Assembly: GCF_964063325.1 (NCBI RefSeq)
Contig: NZ_OZ061315.1
Location: 2,170,001-2,234,000 of the forward strand
DNA from: Hafnia alvei
GTDB lineage: Bacteria; Pseudomonadota; Gammaproteobacteria; Enterobacterales; Enterobacteriaceae
Direction of reading: 5' to 3'
Length of the DNA stretch: 64,000 nt
Numbering within the stretch: the stretch's first letter is position 1; every line of letters starts with the position of its first letter. This document shows positions 37,081 through 46,725 of this stretch, piece after piece. A program made the translations under genes and the position numbers. Below the pieces are notes generated by a model. It was not told where the DNA came from. It worked only from the letters and a program-made list of their open reading frames with translations, and did not search any database.

Positions 37081-37440
37081 ATGACAACGCCGATGAGCGG
37101 TAAAAAACTGTATCGCATTCCTGAGCGTGGCGTGGTGAAAGGCGTTTGCGCAGGGCTGGCCGAATATATGGGCGTTCCTGTTGCTCTGGTGCGCGTGATG
37201 GCGGTGCTGTCGATTTTCTGCGGCCTGTTTATCATCACCGCCATATTGTACGTGGTGCTATCAATGACGCTGCCTACCGCCCAAGTTGCGGAGCTTAGCG
37301 GCGATCATCAACCGTCACCGCGTCAGCAAATGCAGGTGGTTACCACGGAACTTAATGAATGCGAGCAGCGCCTGCGTCGTTTAGAACGTTATGTGACCTC
37401 GGAAACGTTTGGCGTCAATAAGCGTTTCCAGAATTTATAG
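37081..37440 (+). CDS. pspC: Phage shock protein C (PspC)
   Basis: This 119-residue inner-membrane sensor has the PspC domain (KLYRIPERGVVKGVCAGLAE) at the N-terminus, a membrane segment at about residues 40-65 and a C-terminal coiled-coil region. It recruits PspA with PspB when membrane energy collapses. The start immediately follows the pspB stop, within its final codons' ribosome site (GGAGGG). Confidence 0.95.
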   Translation: MTTPMSGKKLYRIPERGVVKGVCAGLAEYMGVPVALVRVMAVLSIFCGLFIITAILYVVLSMTLPTAQVAELSGDHQPSPRQQMQVVTTELNECEQRLRRLERYVTSETFGVNKRFQNL

Positions 37441-37470
37441 TTTTATTAATGACACGCTGGGGAGAAAACG

Positions 37471-37722
37471 ATGAGTCAATTTAAACCTGCTGATATGCTG
37501 CGTGCAGGTGGCCGCAAGGCTCGGCGTCATCTGCCTGGCCTGATTAAGAACGGTTTGCTTTTGGGGCTGACTTTTGCTCCAGCCGGTATTGCCGCCGGTG
37601 TATTACGTTATGTAACGTGGCGGCCATTGCGCTGGCTGTTAATATGGGGCTTAGAGCCCTTATTACAGCGCGCAGTTCGTCAGGCAACGTCTCGTTATCG
37701 CCACGGAGCTGAAAAGCCATAA
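37471..37722 (+). CDS. pspD: Phage shock protein D (PspD)
   Basis: This small, basic, peripheral inner-membrane protein has a poorly defined role. The 83 residues (E. coli 73) include a hydrophobic central segment (GLLLGLTFAPAGIAAGVL). The ribosome site is GGGGAG. The rhodanese gene pspE that follows in E. coli is absent; ycjX comes directly after. Confidence 0.88.
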   Translation: MSQFKPADMLRAGGRKARRHLPGLIKNGLLLGLTFAPAGIAAGVLRYVTWRPLRWLLIWGLEPLLQRAVRQATSRYRHGAEKP

Positions 37723-37743
37723 CGGCTTCGTGTAAGGAGAGGA

Positions 37744-39141
37744 ATGAAAAGGCTACAAAATGAATTAGTGTCTCTGGTTAACCGAGGTGTCGATTGCCAT
37801 TTACGTTTGGCGGTGACCGGGTTAAGCCGGAGCGGAAAAACCGCATTTATCACTTCTCTGGTCAACCAACTTCTACATATTCACAGCGGCGCTCGTTTAC
37901 CGCTGTTTTCTGCCGTGCGTGAAGAACGGTTACTCGGCGCAAAACGTGTACCGCAACGCGATCTTGGCGTGGCTCGCTTTACCTATGATGAAGGGCTTTC
38001 TCAGCTCTACGGTACGCCGCCAACGTGGCCAACGCCGACGCGTGGCGTGAGTGAGATCCGTTTGGCGCTGAAGTTTCGCAGTAATGATTCACTGCTGCGC
38101 CATTTTAAGGATACTTCGACGCTGTATCTGGAAATTGTCGATTATCCCGGCGAATGGCTGCTCGATTTGCCGATGCTAGAGCAAGACTATCTGAGCTGGT
38201 CGCGTCAGATGAATGGCTTATTGCAGGGGCAGCGTAAAGAGTGGGCCGCTGAATGGTTAGCGCTATGTGAACAATGCGATCCGCTGGCGCCGGCAGATGA
38301 AAAACAGTTAGCGGCAATTTCACAGGCTTATACCGATTATTTACTGCGCTGCAAAGAGGAAGGGCAACACTTTATTCAGCCGGGGCGTTTTGTGTTGCCC
38401 GGCGACTTAGCCGGTGCGCCCGCGCTGCAGTTTTTCCCTTGGCCGCAGGTCGAAAGTATGGGGGAATCTAAACTGGCTCAGGCCGATAAGCATTCCAACA
38501 TCGGCATGTTGCGCTCACGCTACAGCTATTATTGCAACGAAGTGGTGAAGGGTTTCTACAAAGAGCACTTTGTCCGTTTCGATCGCCAAATTGTGCTGGT
38601 GGATTGTTTACAGCCGCTGAATAGCGGACCGCAGGCGTTTAATGAAATGCGTTTGGCGTTAACTCAGCTGATGCAGAGTTTCCATTACGGCAAACGTACG
38701 CTGTATCGCCGACTTTTTTCGCCGTGCATCGATCGCTTAATGTTTGCGGCCACCAAAGCCGACCACGTGACCGCCGATCAGCATGCCAATCTGGTGTCTT
38801 TGCTCCAACAGCTGGTGCAGGACGCATGGCAAAATGCGGCGTTCGAAGGGATTAGCATGGACTGCGCCGGTATCGCCTCGGTGCAGGCCACACAGAGCGG
38901 TTTAGTTGAGCATCAAGGGCAGAAAATTCCCGCGTTGAAGGGATATCGCCTTGCCGATGAGAAGCCACTGACCGTGTTTCCCGGCGAAGTGCCCGCGCGT
39001 TTGCCCAGCAACGAGTTTTGGCAGAAGCAAGGGTTCCATTTTGAAGATTTCCGCCCACAAAGTATGAACGTGGACAGCCCATTACCGCATATCCGCATGG
39101 ACAGCGTGATGGAGTTTTTATTGGGAGATAAGCTGCGATGA
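37744..39141 (+). CDS. ycjX: YcjX, DUF463 P-loop GTPase of the psp regulon
   Basis: This 465-residue cytoplasmic P-loop NTPase has Walker A GLSRSGKT at about residues 24-31 and a Walker-B-like VDYPGEWL near 135. E. coli ycjX and ycjF are induced with psp genes under PspF control; the exact function is unknown. It starts after AAGGAGAGG and ends with an ATGA overlap with ycjF. Confidence 0.92.
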   Translation: MKRLQNELVSLVNRGVDCHLRLAVTGLSRSGKTAFITSLVNQLLHIHSGARLPLFSAVREERLLGAKRVPQRDLGVARFTYDEGLSQLYGTPPTWPTPTRGVSEIRLALKFRSNDSLLRHFKDTSTLYLEIVDYPGEWLLDLPMLEQDYLSWSRQMNGLLQGQRKEWAAEWLALCEQCDPLAPADEKQLAAISQAYTDYLLRCKEEGQHFIQPGRFVLPGDLAGAPALQFFPWPQVESMGESKLAQADKHSNIGMLRSRYSYYCNEVVKGFYKEHFVRFDRQIVLVDCLQPLNSGPQAFNEMRLALTQLMQSFHYGKRTLYRRLFSPCIDRLMFAATKADHVTADQHANLVSLLQQLVQDAWQNAAFEGISMDCAGIASVQATQSGLVEHQGQKIPALKGYRLADEKPLTVFPGEVPARLPSNEFWQKQGFHFEDFRPQSMNVDSPLPHIRMDSVMEFLLGDKLR

Positions 39142-40208
39142 GCGAACCGATAAAACCAAGAATTGATTTCGACCAACCGCTGGCGACCGAGCCGGAAATG
39201 GTGCTGAAAGCCAGCCAACAGTTTGCGCCACAGGACGCTGAAAATTTCCTCCCAGCCGAGCCAGAAGTACTGACGGAAGAGCAGGACGAAGGGCGCGCAG
39301 AAGGCATTATCAATGCGGCGCTGAAACCAAAGCGTAGCCTATGGCGGCGCATGGTGGGGGCTGGTTTAGCCCTGTTTGGCGTGAGCGTGATAGCCCAAGG
39401 TGTGCAGTGGTTTCATCAGGCATGGGTACAGCAGGATTGGATTGCGCTGGGCGGAACCGTTGCCGGTGGCCTGATCGTATTAGCGGGCGTTGGTTCATTA
39501 ATTACGGAATGGCGGCGTCTGTATCGTTTACGCGAACGAGCGCAAGAGCGTGACGTTGCGCGCGATTTATTGCATAGCCACGGCATCGGGCAGGGTAAGG
39601 CGTTTTGTGAAAAACTGATGCAGCAGGCGAATTTAGACCAGAGCCATCCGGCGGTACAGCGCTGGCAGGCGTCGCTGCATGAAACGCATAACGATCGAGA
39701 AGTGGTCGAACTGTATTGCAAACTGGTGCAACCGGTGCTGGACGTTCAGGCTCGGCGTGAAATCAGCCGCTACGCCGCGGAATCGACCCTTATGATCGCT
39801 GTGAGCCCGTTGGCGCTGGTGGATATGGCATTTATCGCGTGGCGAAATATCCGCCTGATTAACCGAATTGCGGCGCTGTACGGCATTGAATTAGGCTATT
39901 TCAGTCGCATCCGCTTATTCCGCTTGGTGCTGCTCAATATTGCCTTTGCCGGTGCTTCCGAGCTGGTGCGTGAGGTGGGCATGGATTGGATCTCGCAAGA
40001 TCTGGCTGCTCGTCTTTCAGCACGTGCCGCGCAAGGCATTGGTGCCGGGTTACTGACCGCGCGTTTGGGGATTAAAGCGATGGAGCTATGTCGTCCTCTG
40101 CCGTGGCTGGAAAATGACAAACCGCGTTTGGGTGATTTCCGTAAGGAATTGATTTCTCAGTTGAAGCGCGTTGCGCCGAAGAAGGGCGATCGGCCTTCAG
40201 TAGGCTAA
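39138..40208 (+). CDS. ycjF: YcjF, UPF0283 inner-membrane protein
   Basis: The 356 residues (E. coli 353) have a cytoplasmic, acidic N-terminus (about 70 residues), two membrane segments around 72-92 and 102-122, and a C-terminal DUF697-type domain with further hydrophobic stretches. The first codon overlaps the ycjX stop, so it is co-translated. No enzymatic motif is visible. In E. coli tyrR follows directly; here about 4.8 kb intervene. Confidence 0.92.
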   Translation: MSEPIKPRIDFDQPLATEPEMVLKASQQFAPQDAENFLPAEPEVLTEEQDEGRAEGIINAALKPKRSLWRRMVGAGLALFGVSVIAQGVQWFHQAWVQQDWIALGGTVAGGLIVLAGVGSLITEWRRLYRLRERAQERDVARDLLHSHGIGQGKAFCEKLMQQANLDQSHPAVQRWQASLHETHNDREVVELYCKLVQPVLDVQARREISRYAAESTLMIAVSPLALVDMAFIAWRNIRLINRIAALYGIELGYFSRIRLFRLVLLNIAFAGASELVREVGMDWISQDLAARLSARAAQGIGAGLLTARLGIKAMELCRPLPWLENDKPRLGDFRKELISQLKRVAPKKGDRPSVG

Positions 40209-40215
40209 ATTAAAA

Positions 40216-40239
40216 TGGAGGGGCTAAAATGTCCCTCCA
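40216..40239 (+). terminator. Hairpin after ycjF
   Basis: TGGAGGG / CCCTCCA forms a 7-bp stem followed by the pyrimidine-rich CTCTCTTTTCC. It probably ends the psp-ycjXF transcript. Confidence 0.55.
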
Positions 40240-40401
40240 CTCTCTTTTCCCCGAATAATGCAAACCCTCATTCCAATATCCTAATTTCAGCCTGCCTAAA
40301 TGGTTTGGATACACGCTTACGTATATTATATCGGTTGAATCTTATCTAATAAGCGCTCAGCGGATAGCCGTTTTCATATGAGACAAATATAAGGATGCAA
40401 G

Positions 40402-42541
40402 GTGAAGCAGAATAAATGGATATTTGGTGTGCGGCCAGCAGGCATTAGCCTCAATGGATGTCGATGAGTGTGAATGGTGGGCTGAAGGATGCAGCATGGC
40501 CAGCTACCCATTTTATGCCCCCGCGAATGACACTCGCAGTAATTTGCTCATGTTGGCCTCTGAACAACATCATTTTGCTTCGCCTTTCCGGCAAATTACC
40601 ACCGATGAACGCAGCTACCGTGAAACGCCTTTTTATATTACCCGCCTTAAAACGACTGATGGTTTTGACGAAACAGGAAGCATTGTTATTCCTGTCGACG
40701 TGCAGGCGCTGATGGCGGACGCGCGTAAAATGAGTATTAATCTGGAGGGGGTATCACTAGAGCCGAGCTACACCAATATGGATGGCGGCCGCTGGGTGTC
40801 CAACAACCCTGCAACGTTACAGCGTTTTTTTAGCCAATTATTGGCGGATACGTCCCTGACTGATGAGCAGCGCCGCGCTTTGGCCAACGAACGCATTCGT
40901 TTGTTGCATGACGCCGAAGAAGAGAAACAGCAGGCGGATCAACCATTCCCCGCAGATTCGCACGCCCAGGCATTTCGTGATTATCTGGCGGGCATTGATG
41001 CCTTTTATCGCGGTAATTTCTCTGATGCAGAAGCAAAATTTATCGCGTTGAAGCAAAGCTCGCAATCATGGGTGGCTGAAACCGCGCAGTATATGCTATT
41101 TCGTATCGCGCTTAATCAGATTGTCGCTGATGCGGTAGATGACATGGGGATGTTTGATAGCGCGAAAAGCGATAAAGCGGCTGCCGCGCTGGCTCTACAG
41201 AGAGGGGATGAATACCTGAGTAGCTTCCCCGCGGGACTCTATGTTCAATCTGTTCAAGGGCTGTATCGCCGAATCAATTGGTATATTGGGGATTACAATG
41301 CGTTGGCTGTGGCGGGAGAAAAATCCATTGCTCAGGCTCCAACGCCAGAAGCGCTACAGTCGGTGATCAATGAACTGGATACGCGATTGCTGGGGAATCA
41401 ATACCTCTAGCCACCGTTTATTGGTGAACCTAACAGCCCACAAATAACGTTTACTCAGGTGTTAAAACGGCTGCGTGAACATTACCAAACAGAAACAACG
41501 GCGACGCCGGTGACTGCAGAAGAATTGGCAAGTTATAAGGCACTCTTTGAGAAAGCAAATATGCTGCCTGCTTGGCAGTATTTGCAAACGGCATGGGCAT
41601 TCTACCTGAAGCATGATTATGCCGGCGTACTCAGTGCTGCAGCACCCGAAGACAAAGATGCGCTAAATGATACATTGTTGTTCAGCCAACAGGTGCTACG
41701 GGGCCTTGCGATGCAAGGATTAGGGCAATGGTCTGATGCTGAAACCTATTGGCGGCATTTGCTGACTATCGATCATGCAGGGTTACAGCAGGCGTTTTTG
41801 CAATATCAATTGGCCAATAGTCTGACTCATCAGGGAAAAATTGAAGATATTTTTGCGGCTAGCAGCCCGGTGGTAAATCTCGCCTATCGTTCAAGCGTGT
41901 TGAAGGTGCTGGCGAGCCAAGAATTACTGCGTAAACAGGTTGAAACAGGGCAAAGTGCGGAAGAGCAGATTATCGCCCTGCATACGTTGTTGGCGAAGGA
42001 ATTACTAAACGGTGACTATCAAGGATATTTACAAGATAAGCCCCGTACCGAACTGTTTAAGCAGCCCGTGCGTGATGATATGAAAGATGTCGCGCTTAGC
42101 GATTTCACTTGGGATGGCCGCAATGCGGAAGAGGGATATGTCTGTCATGCGCTTGATGACGTTGTGTCAACCTTGGCGCAGCGCCCAAAAGATGCTCGAG
42201 CCTTAAACTGTTTAGGCGAATATTTTCGTACTTCCAACCTCGTGATGCCTGATGGCTACAGCATCAGTATCGTCGCTGATTTAACCAAGGTTGATTCTCA
42301 ATATGCCGATCGTTCGGTCAGTCGCTTAATGAATTACCAACGCGTGATTGGTATGCCTGATGCGCCCCCTGAAGATAAAAGCTATGCGCTTTACCGCGCG
42401 GTGATGTGCTACGCCCCGTCAGGCTATAACGATTGCGACGGGCAAGATATTGATAAAAATACCCGCCAAAGATGGTTTCTTCTGCTCAAAAATGATTATC
42501 CCGGCAGTGAGTGGGCGAACCGCTTGCGGTTTTATTGGTGA
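40402..42541 (+). pseudogene. Decayed gene for an exported repeat-type protein (nonsense plus 5' frameshift)
   Basis: Two open stretches, 40424-41410 and 41459-42541, lie in the same frame and are separated only by a TAG at 41408; the 16 codons between TAG and the next ATG are open and read naturally (PPFIGEPNSPQITFTQVLK). A CAG-to-TAG change would explain it. The likely native start, GTG 40402 after AAGGA, encodes MKQNKWIFG in another frame. The main frame has no good start there, and the hydrophobic core of a signal peptide is missing before ALA-SMDVDE, so a small frame-changing deletion is likely. The product would have been about 710 residues, helical and tetratricopeptide-like. I recall such exported proteins encoded next to DUF3142 genes, but no function is known. 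Confidence 0.8.
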
Positions 42542-43248
42542 GTCTCTGGCGCTGGGGAATAATAGGGCTGATCCTGAGTCTGAGCGTACATGCTGATGAG
42601 GGGCGGGTGGACGCCAAGCGTTATCATGCATTTTGGTTATGGTCAGCCGTGCAACCTCAGCCGGTGCTAAAACAGGCGCAAATTTTGTACCTACATCAGG
42701 CTGAGATTATGCTTCGGCAGGGTAAACCCGTGCTACATAAGCGGGGTTTGCCTTATTCAGCGGTTAAAGTGCCTGAGCTCTGGATTACGGTGCGGGTGTC
42801 AACGCTGGATATCCCTGATTCGATGCTGAATGCGTTATTAAAACTGCGCCAGAATTGGGTTAAAACGGGAAGTCATGTGGTGGGTATGCAAATTGATTTT
42901 GATGCCAACAGCTATCGTCTTGATCAATATTCTGTTTTTTTGCGAAAGCTGAAAAACAAACTGCCGCCGAATTGTAAGCTGAGCGTCACAGGGCTATTAG
43001 ATTGGGCTAAAACTGGCAGTATCGAACAGCTTAACCAACTTCCTGTTGATGAAATTGTGATTCAGACTTACCAAGGACGGCATACGGTTACGCGCTATCA
43101 AGAATACCTGCCGGCGCTACTAAGGCTTAAAATTCCCTTTAAAATCGGGCTGGCACAAAACGGTGTGTGGGATCTGCATTGGCAGCGCTATTTAGCAACG
43201 TCCCACCATTATCTGGGGGAGGTTGTATTTTTATTAAATGGGCAATAA
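42538..43248 (+). CDS. Exported DUF3142-family protein
   Basis: The start is GTG 42538, whose GTGA overlaps the TGA of the upstream decayed gene, giving 236 residues. MSLWRWGIIGLILSLSVHA is a good signal peptide. The mature part has the DUF3142 character: VGMQIDFDANSYRLDQYSVF around residue 120 and DEIVIQTYQG around 180, in an alternating beta/alpha pattern like a TIM-barrel glycoside hydrolase. The activity is unknown. The frame is intact, but its translation was probably coupled to a gene that is now interrupted. A longer frame from 42511 lies inside that gene. Confidence 0.75.
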   Translation: MSLWRWGIIGLILSLSVHADEGRVDAKRYHAFWLWSAVQPQPVLKQAQILYLHQAEIMLRQGKPVLHKRGLPYSAVKVPELWITVRVSTLDIPDSMLNALLKLRQNWVKTGSHVVGMQIDFDANSYRLDQYSVFLRKLKNKLPPNCKLSVTGLLDWAKTGSIEQLNQLPVDEIVIQTYQGRHTVTRYQEYLPALLRLKIPFKIGLAQNGVWDLHWQRYLATSHHYLGEVVFLLNGQ

Positions 43249-43275
43249 TAAAAATCGATGTTGTACATAGCGGTA

Positions 43276-44118
43276 TCAACGACTGATAGGGAGCTCTTCT
43301 CTTGCTCCCCATTCGCTCCACGAACCATCATAAAGTGCCACGCCGTTGACCTGTAACGTGGTCAGAGCCAGAACCACCACCGCTGCAGTGACGCCAGAAC
43401 CACAGCTAACAATAATCGGCTGTTCAAAACTCACGCCCGCCGCGGCAAAAATCGTTTTCAATTCTTCGTTTGGTTTTAATGCCCCGTCTTTGACTAAATC
43501 GCCCCACGGTACGTTATGGCTGCCGGGGATGTGGCCTTGGCGTAATCCCGCTCTTGGCTCGGCGACTTCCCCTCTAAACCGCGCAGCCGCACGTGCATCA
43601 ACGATTTGAGCACTTTGAGTTTGGGTTGCCAGCAAAACGTCGTTGGCGTTTTTAATCACGCGTGGGTCGAGCTGAGCGCTGAAGGACGCAGGTTTAGGCG
43701 TTGGCACGCCGCTTTCTAGCTCGCGGCCCTGTGCTTTCCATTGATGAAAGCCACCGGCCAATATCGAGACTTTTTGGACACCGAAAGTGCGCAGCATCCA
43801 CCACGCACGCGGGGCAGAGAACAGGTTTCCCTCATCATATACCACCAGATGTTTCTCCCGATTTATTCCCAACGCTTGCATATCAGCAGAGAATTTTTCG
43901 GCCGACGGCATCGTATGAGGCAATGGGCTAGCGTGATCGGAGAGGGCATCAATATCAAAAAACAGCGCACCGGGTAGATGTGAAGCGATAAATTCAGCAT
44001 GGATATCGCGCAGATTTTCTTGTCCGGCGAGAGGCATACGTGCGTCGATGAGTTGAATATCATCGTCGTTCAAATGTGCTGAAAGCCAGTCGGCCGTAAC
44101 GAAAAAGGTGTTTGTCAT
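43276..44118 (-). CDS. sseA: 3-mercaptopyruvate sulfurtransferase SseA
   Basis: SseA transfers sulphur from 3-mercaptopyruvate to thiols, with a role in H2S production and cyanide detoxification. The 280 residues (E. coli 281) hold two rhodanese domains; only the C-terminal one is catalytic, with the loop CGSGVTAA (cysteine near 237), the signature of mercaptopyruvate rather than thiosulphate specificity. It is convergent with the DUF3142 gene, 27 bases away. Confidence 0.94.
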   Translation of the reverse strand: MTNTFFVTADWLSAHLNDDDIQLIDARMPLAGQENLRDIHAEFIASHLPGALFFDIDALSDHASPLPHTMPSAEKFSADMQALGINREKHLVVYDEGNLFSAPRAWWMLRTFGVQKVSILAGGFHQWKAQGRELESGVPTPKPASFSAQLDPRVIKNANDVLLATQTQSAQIVDARAAARFRGEVAEPRAGLRQGHIPGSHNVPWGDLVKDGALKPNEELKTIFAAAGVSFEQPIIVSCGSGVTAAVVVLALTTLQVNGVALYDGSWSEWGAREELPISR

Positions 44119-44178
44119 GGGAAATAATCATCCATTTAATCTAAGAAAATCTCATTGAAACAATATCTAAGCCGTTAT

Positions 44179-44721
44179 TTATACCTCAAACGCTACAAGG
44201 TGGTAATCTTTTCCATCGAAGCGGAAGCGTGTGACATCGCTCATGCCAAGTCCTTGAATGTGGGCAACCAGCGAGTGTGGATTATCGTCGGCGATAAAGG
44301 CTAAACCCGCGTCGTATTTTCCATGCATATGCGATTTTACCGCGGCGAAGAGCTGAGAAAGCACGCCAGCGCCGCGAAAACGACGCGAGATGCACACGGG
44401 ACCATACAGAAAAGGGCTGAGTTCGGTCATTGGACGTTGATTGAGCGAATGGGTTTCTGCCTGTTCAAGCAACGCATCAATCACTGGAGGGTGAGGTTTG
44501 GCGCAGGTCGCGGTCATACAGACGAATCCAGCGACGGTTTTGCCTTCAACGGCAACTAAAATGCCCAGTTTGCTGTTGATGGCTTCAAGCTGCGCTCGGC
44601 TCATTTGTGAAACGATATATCCCTGTTGGAGGTTTTCGGCATCCAGATTTTCAGGCGTGTTCAGTCGCTGAATTTCCAAAATGCTATCATAGTCTGTAGG
44701 GACGGCCTGTCGGATGATCAT
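44179..44721 (-). CDS. GNAT-family N-acetyltransferase
   Basis: This 180-residue cytoplasmic protein has the GNAT fold: MIIRQAVPTDYDSILEIQ at the start, a central hydrophobic strand (VAGFVCMTA) and the acetyl-CoA loop region CISRRFRGAGVLSQLFAAV (the Q/R-x-x-G-x-G/A form). The ATG at 44721 is preceded at about ten bases by GGGGAA; a GTG at 44730 is possible but too close to it. The substrate is unknown. Its upstream region is shared, divergently, with tyrR. Confidence 0.75.
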   Translation of the reverse strand: MIIRQAVPTDYDSILEIQRLNTPENLDAENLQQGYIVSQMSRAQLEAINSKLGILVAVEGKTVAGFVCMTATCAKPHPPVIDALLEQAETHSLNQRPMTELSPFLYGPVCISRRFRGAGVLSQLFAAVKSHMHGKYDAGLAFIADDNPHSLVAHIQGLGMSDVTRFRFDGKDYHLVAFEV

Positions 44722-45068
44722 ATGCTGCACTTCCCCTATTTATATCTAAAATGTGTGATGAATAGGTGATAAGATTCTGCTGTCTAGACATGATGATATA
44801 GGCATGATGCCTACCTAGAAGATAATTATATAGCTTGTAGTAACAATTGTTGAGGTGTCATTGCGCTAGTTTATAGTTAGCTAAGTTGTAAATCAGAAAT
44901 GACTGGCTGGATAACAATAGAAAGATCTGTCAACTTATACTGACAGTTACTGTTTCAGTTGTCGTACAATCGCCATAATAACGAGCGTGATGTAGGGCAA
45001 TTGGTTTTCTCTCGTGTATCTACACGTATGTTTTACACACCGTAATATGCAGATTAAGGTCAAAACTG
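44722..45068. promoter_or_regulatory. Divergent GNAT / tyrR promoter region
   Basis: About 350 bases hold no gene. A palindromic patch, TAGGCAT-G-ATGCCTA, lies at about 44799-44813. A TTTTACA half-site near 45030 resembles half of a TyrR box (TGTAAA-N6-TTTACA), but the other half does not match. Confidence 0.35.
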
Positions 45069-46655
45069 ATGCGCCTGGAAGTTTTTTGTGAAGACCGAAT
45101 CGGCTTAACCCGAGAACTGCTGGATCTGCTGGCAGCGCGTAATATTGATTTACGTGGGATTGAGATCGATACCATCGGTCGTATCTATTTGAATTTTAAT
45201 GAACTTGACTTCGAAGTCTTCCGTCAGTTGATGGCAGAGATTCGCCGCATCAGCGGTGTTACCGACGTACGCACCGTGCCATACATGCCGTCAGAGCGTG
45301 AACATCGTGCGATGTGGGCGCTGCTAGAATCACTGCCAGAGCCGGTTTTCTCTATTGATATGAAGGGGAAAGTTGAGCTGGCAAACCAAGCGGCGTTAAT
45401 GCTGTTTGGTACCACGGAAGATAAGATCTGTAATCAAACCGCGGGTGGACTGATTGGCGGCTACAACTTTTTGCGCTGGCTGGAGAATGAAACCGTTGCT
45501 CCGCATGCCGAAAAAGTGGTTATTCGCGGTCAGGATTACCTGATGGATATCACGCCAATCTATCTGGGTGAAGAGCAGGGCGAAATGTCTGCGCCGGTAG
45601 GGGCGGTGGTGGTGTTGAAATCGGCGGTTCGCATTGGACGTCAGTTGCAAAACCTCGCGGTGAATGACGATAGCGAATTCGAGCACATTATCGGCGTTAG
45701 CCCGAAAATGCGTCAGGTGTTAGATCAAGCGCGTAAGCTCGCGATGCTAGACGCGCCTTTGCTGATTGTGGGTGATACCGGTACCGGCAAAGATGTGCTG
45801 GCTCGCGCCTGCCATCTGCGTAGCCCACGCGGTAAGCAGCCATTCCTTGCGCTGAACTGTGCAGCGTTACCGGATGACGTTGCTGAAAGCGAACTGTTTG
45901 GCCACGCCGCGGGCGCCTATCCGAATGCGCTGGAAGGCAAAAAAGGTTTCTTTGAACAAGCCAACGGCGGTTCGGTGTTGCTGGATGAAATTGGCGAAAT
46001 GTCGCCGCGCATGCAAACCAAACTACTGCGTTTCCTCAACGACGGGACGTTCCGCCGCGTGGGTGAAGAACACGAAGTGAGCGTAGACGTTCGCGTTATC
46101 TGTGCGACCCAGAAAAACCTGATCGATCTGGTGCAACGTGGATTGTTCCGTGAAGATCTTTATTATCGCCTTAACGTCTTGACGCTAAATCTGCCGCCGC
46201 TGCGTGAACGTACGCAGGACATCATGCCGCTGACCGAGCTGTTTGTATCGCGCTTTGCTGATGAGCAGGGGATGCCAAGACCGCGTTTGGCGCCTGAGCT
46301 GAACGCGTTCCTCAGTCAATACGGCTGGCCGGGTAACGTTCGTCAACTAAAGAATGCGATCTACCGCGCGTTAACCCAGCTTGAAGGCTATGAGTTGCGT
46401 CCACAGGACGTTGTTCTGCCTGAGTTTGAAGCTGAAATGGCGCTAGGCGATGAAGTTCTGGATGGTTCACTGGATGATATTTGCAAGCGCTTCGAGCGTT
46501 CAGTGCTGACCCGTTTGTATCGCAACTATCCAAGCACGCGAAAACTGGCAAAACGCTTGGGCGTATCGCATACCGCGATTGCCAATAAACTACGCGAGTA
46601 TGGCCTTAGCAGCCGGCGTCATGTGGAAACACACCCAGACGCAGAAGAGAACTAA
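45069..46655 (+). CDS. tyrR: Aromatic amino acid regulator TyrR
   Basis: TyrR controls aromatic amino acid synthesis and transport genes with tyrosine, phenylalanine or tryptophan as cofactors. The 528 residues (E. coli 513) comprise an ACT domain (1-75, MRLEVFCEDRIGLTRELLDL), a PAS domain (about 78-190), an AAA+ core (about 205-430, Walker A GDTGTGKD) and a C-terminal HTH (RKLAKRLGVSHTAIANKLRE). The GAFTGA sigma-54 loop is replaced by GAYPNA, as in E. coli TyrR, so it acts with sigma-70. A terminator shared with tpx follows. Confidence 0.96.
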   Translation: MRLEVFCEDRIGLTRELLDLLAARNIDLRGIEIDTIGRIYLNFNELDFEVFRQLMAEIRRISGVTDVRTVPYMPSEREHRAMWALLESLPEPVFSIDMKGKVELANQAALMLFGTTEDKICNQTAGGLIGGYNFLRWLENETVAPHAEKVVIRGQDYLMDITPIYLGEEQGEMSAPVGAVVVLKSAVRIGRQLQNLAVNDDSEFEHIIGVSPKMRQVLDQARKLAMLDAPLLIVGDTGTGKDVLARACHLRSPRGKQPFLALNCAALPDDVAESELFGHAAGAYPNALEGKKGFFEQANGGSVLLDEIGEMSPRMQTKLLRFLNDGTFRRVGEEHEVSVDVRVICATQKNLIDLVQRGLFREDLYYRLNVLTLNLPPLRERTQDIMPLTELFVSRFADEQGMPRPRLAPELNAFLSQYGWPGNVRQLKNAIYRALTQLEGYELRPQDVVLPEFEAEMALGDEVLDGSLDDICKRFERSVLTRLYRNYPSTRKLAKRLGVSHTAIANKLREYGLSSRRHVETHPDAEEN

Positions 46656-46690
46656 AAAAAACGCGGTGCTGAAATAGCACCGCGTTTTTG
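46655..46690. terminator. Bidirectional terminator between tyrR and tpx
   Basis: The perfect 12-bp stem AAACGCGGTGCT / AGCACCGCGTTT with a 4-base loop is flanked by A-run and T-run, ending the convergent tyrR and tpx transcripts. Confidence 0.9.
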
Positions 46691-46725
46691 TTTCTATCGT
46701 TACAACAATCAATATCGCAACAATT

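Noticed and set aside
41408..41410. Amber codon as a programmed read-through or pyrrolysine codon
   Set aside because: No supporting context or genes for it, and the 5' end of the same gene is also damaged, so simple mutation is the better explanation.
41459..42541. Second half of the broken gene as an independent 360-residue protein
   Set aside because: It lies in the same frame as the upstream part, the sequence between is open and protein-like, and there is no ribosome site or signal peptide at the ATG/GTG after the TAG. Treated as one pseudogene.
45020..45045. TyrR box upstream of tyrR
   Set aside because: Only the TTTACA half is present; the TGTAAA half at the required spacing does not match.
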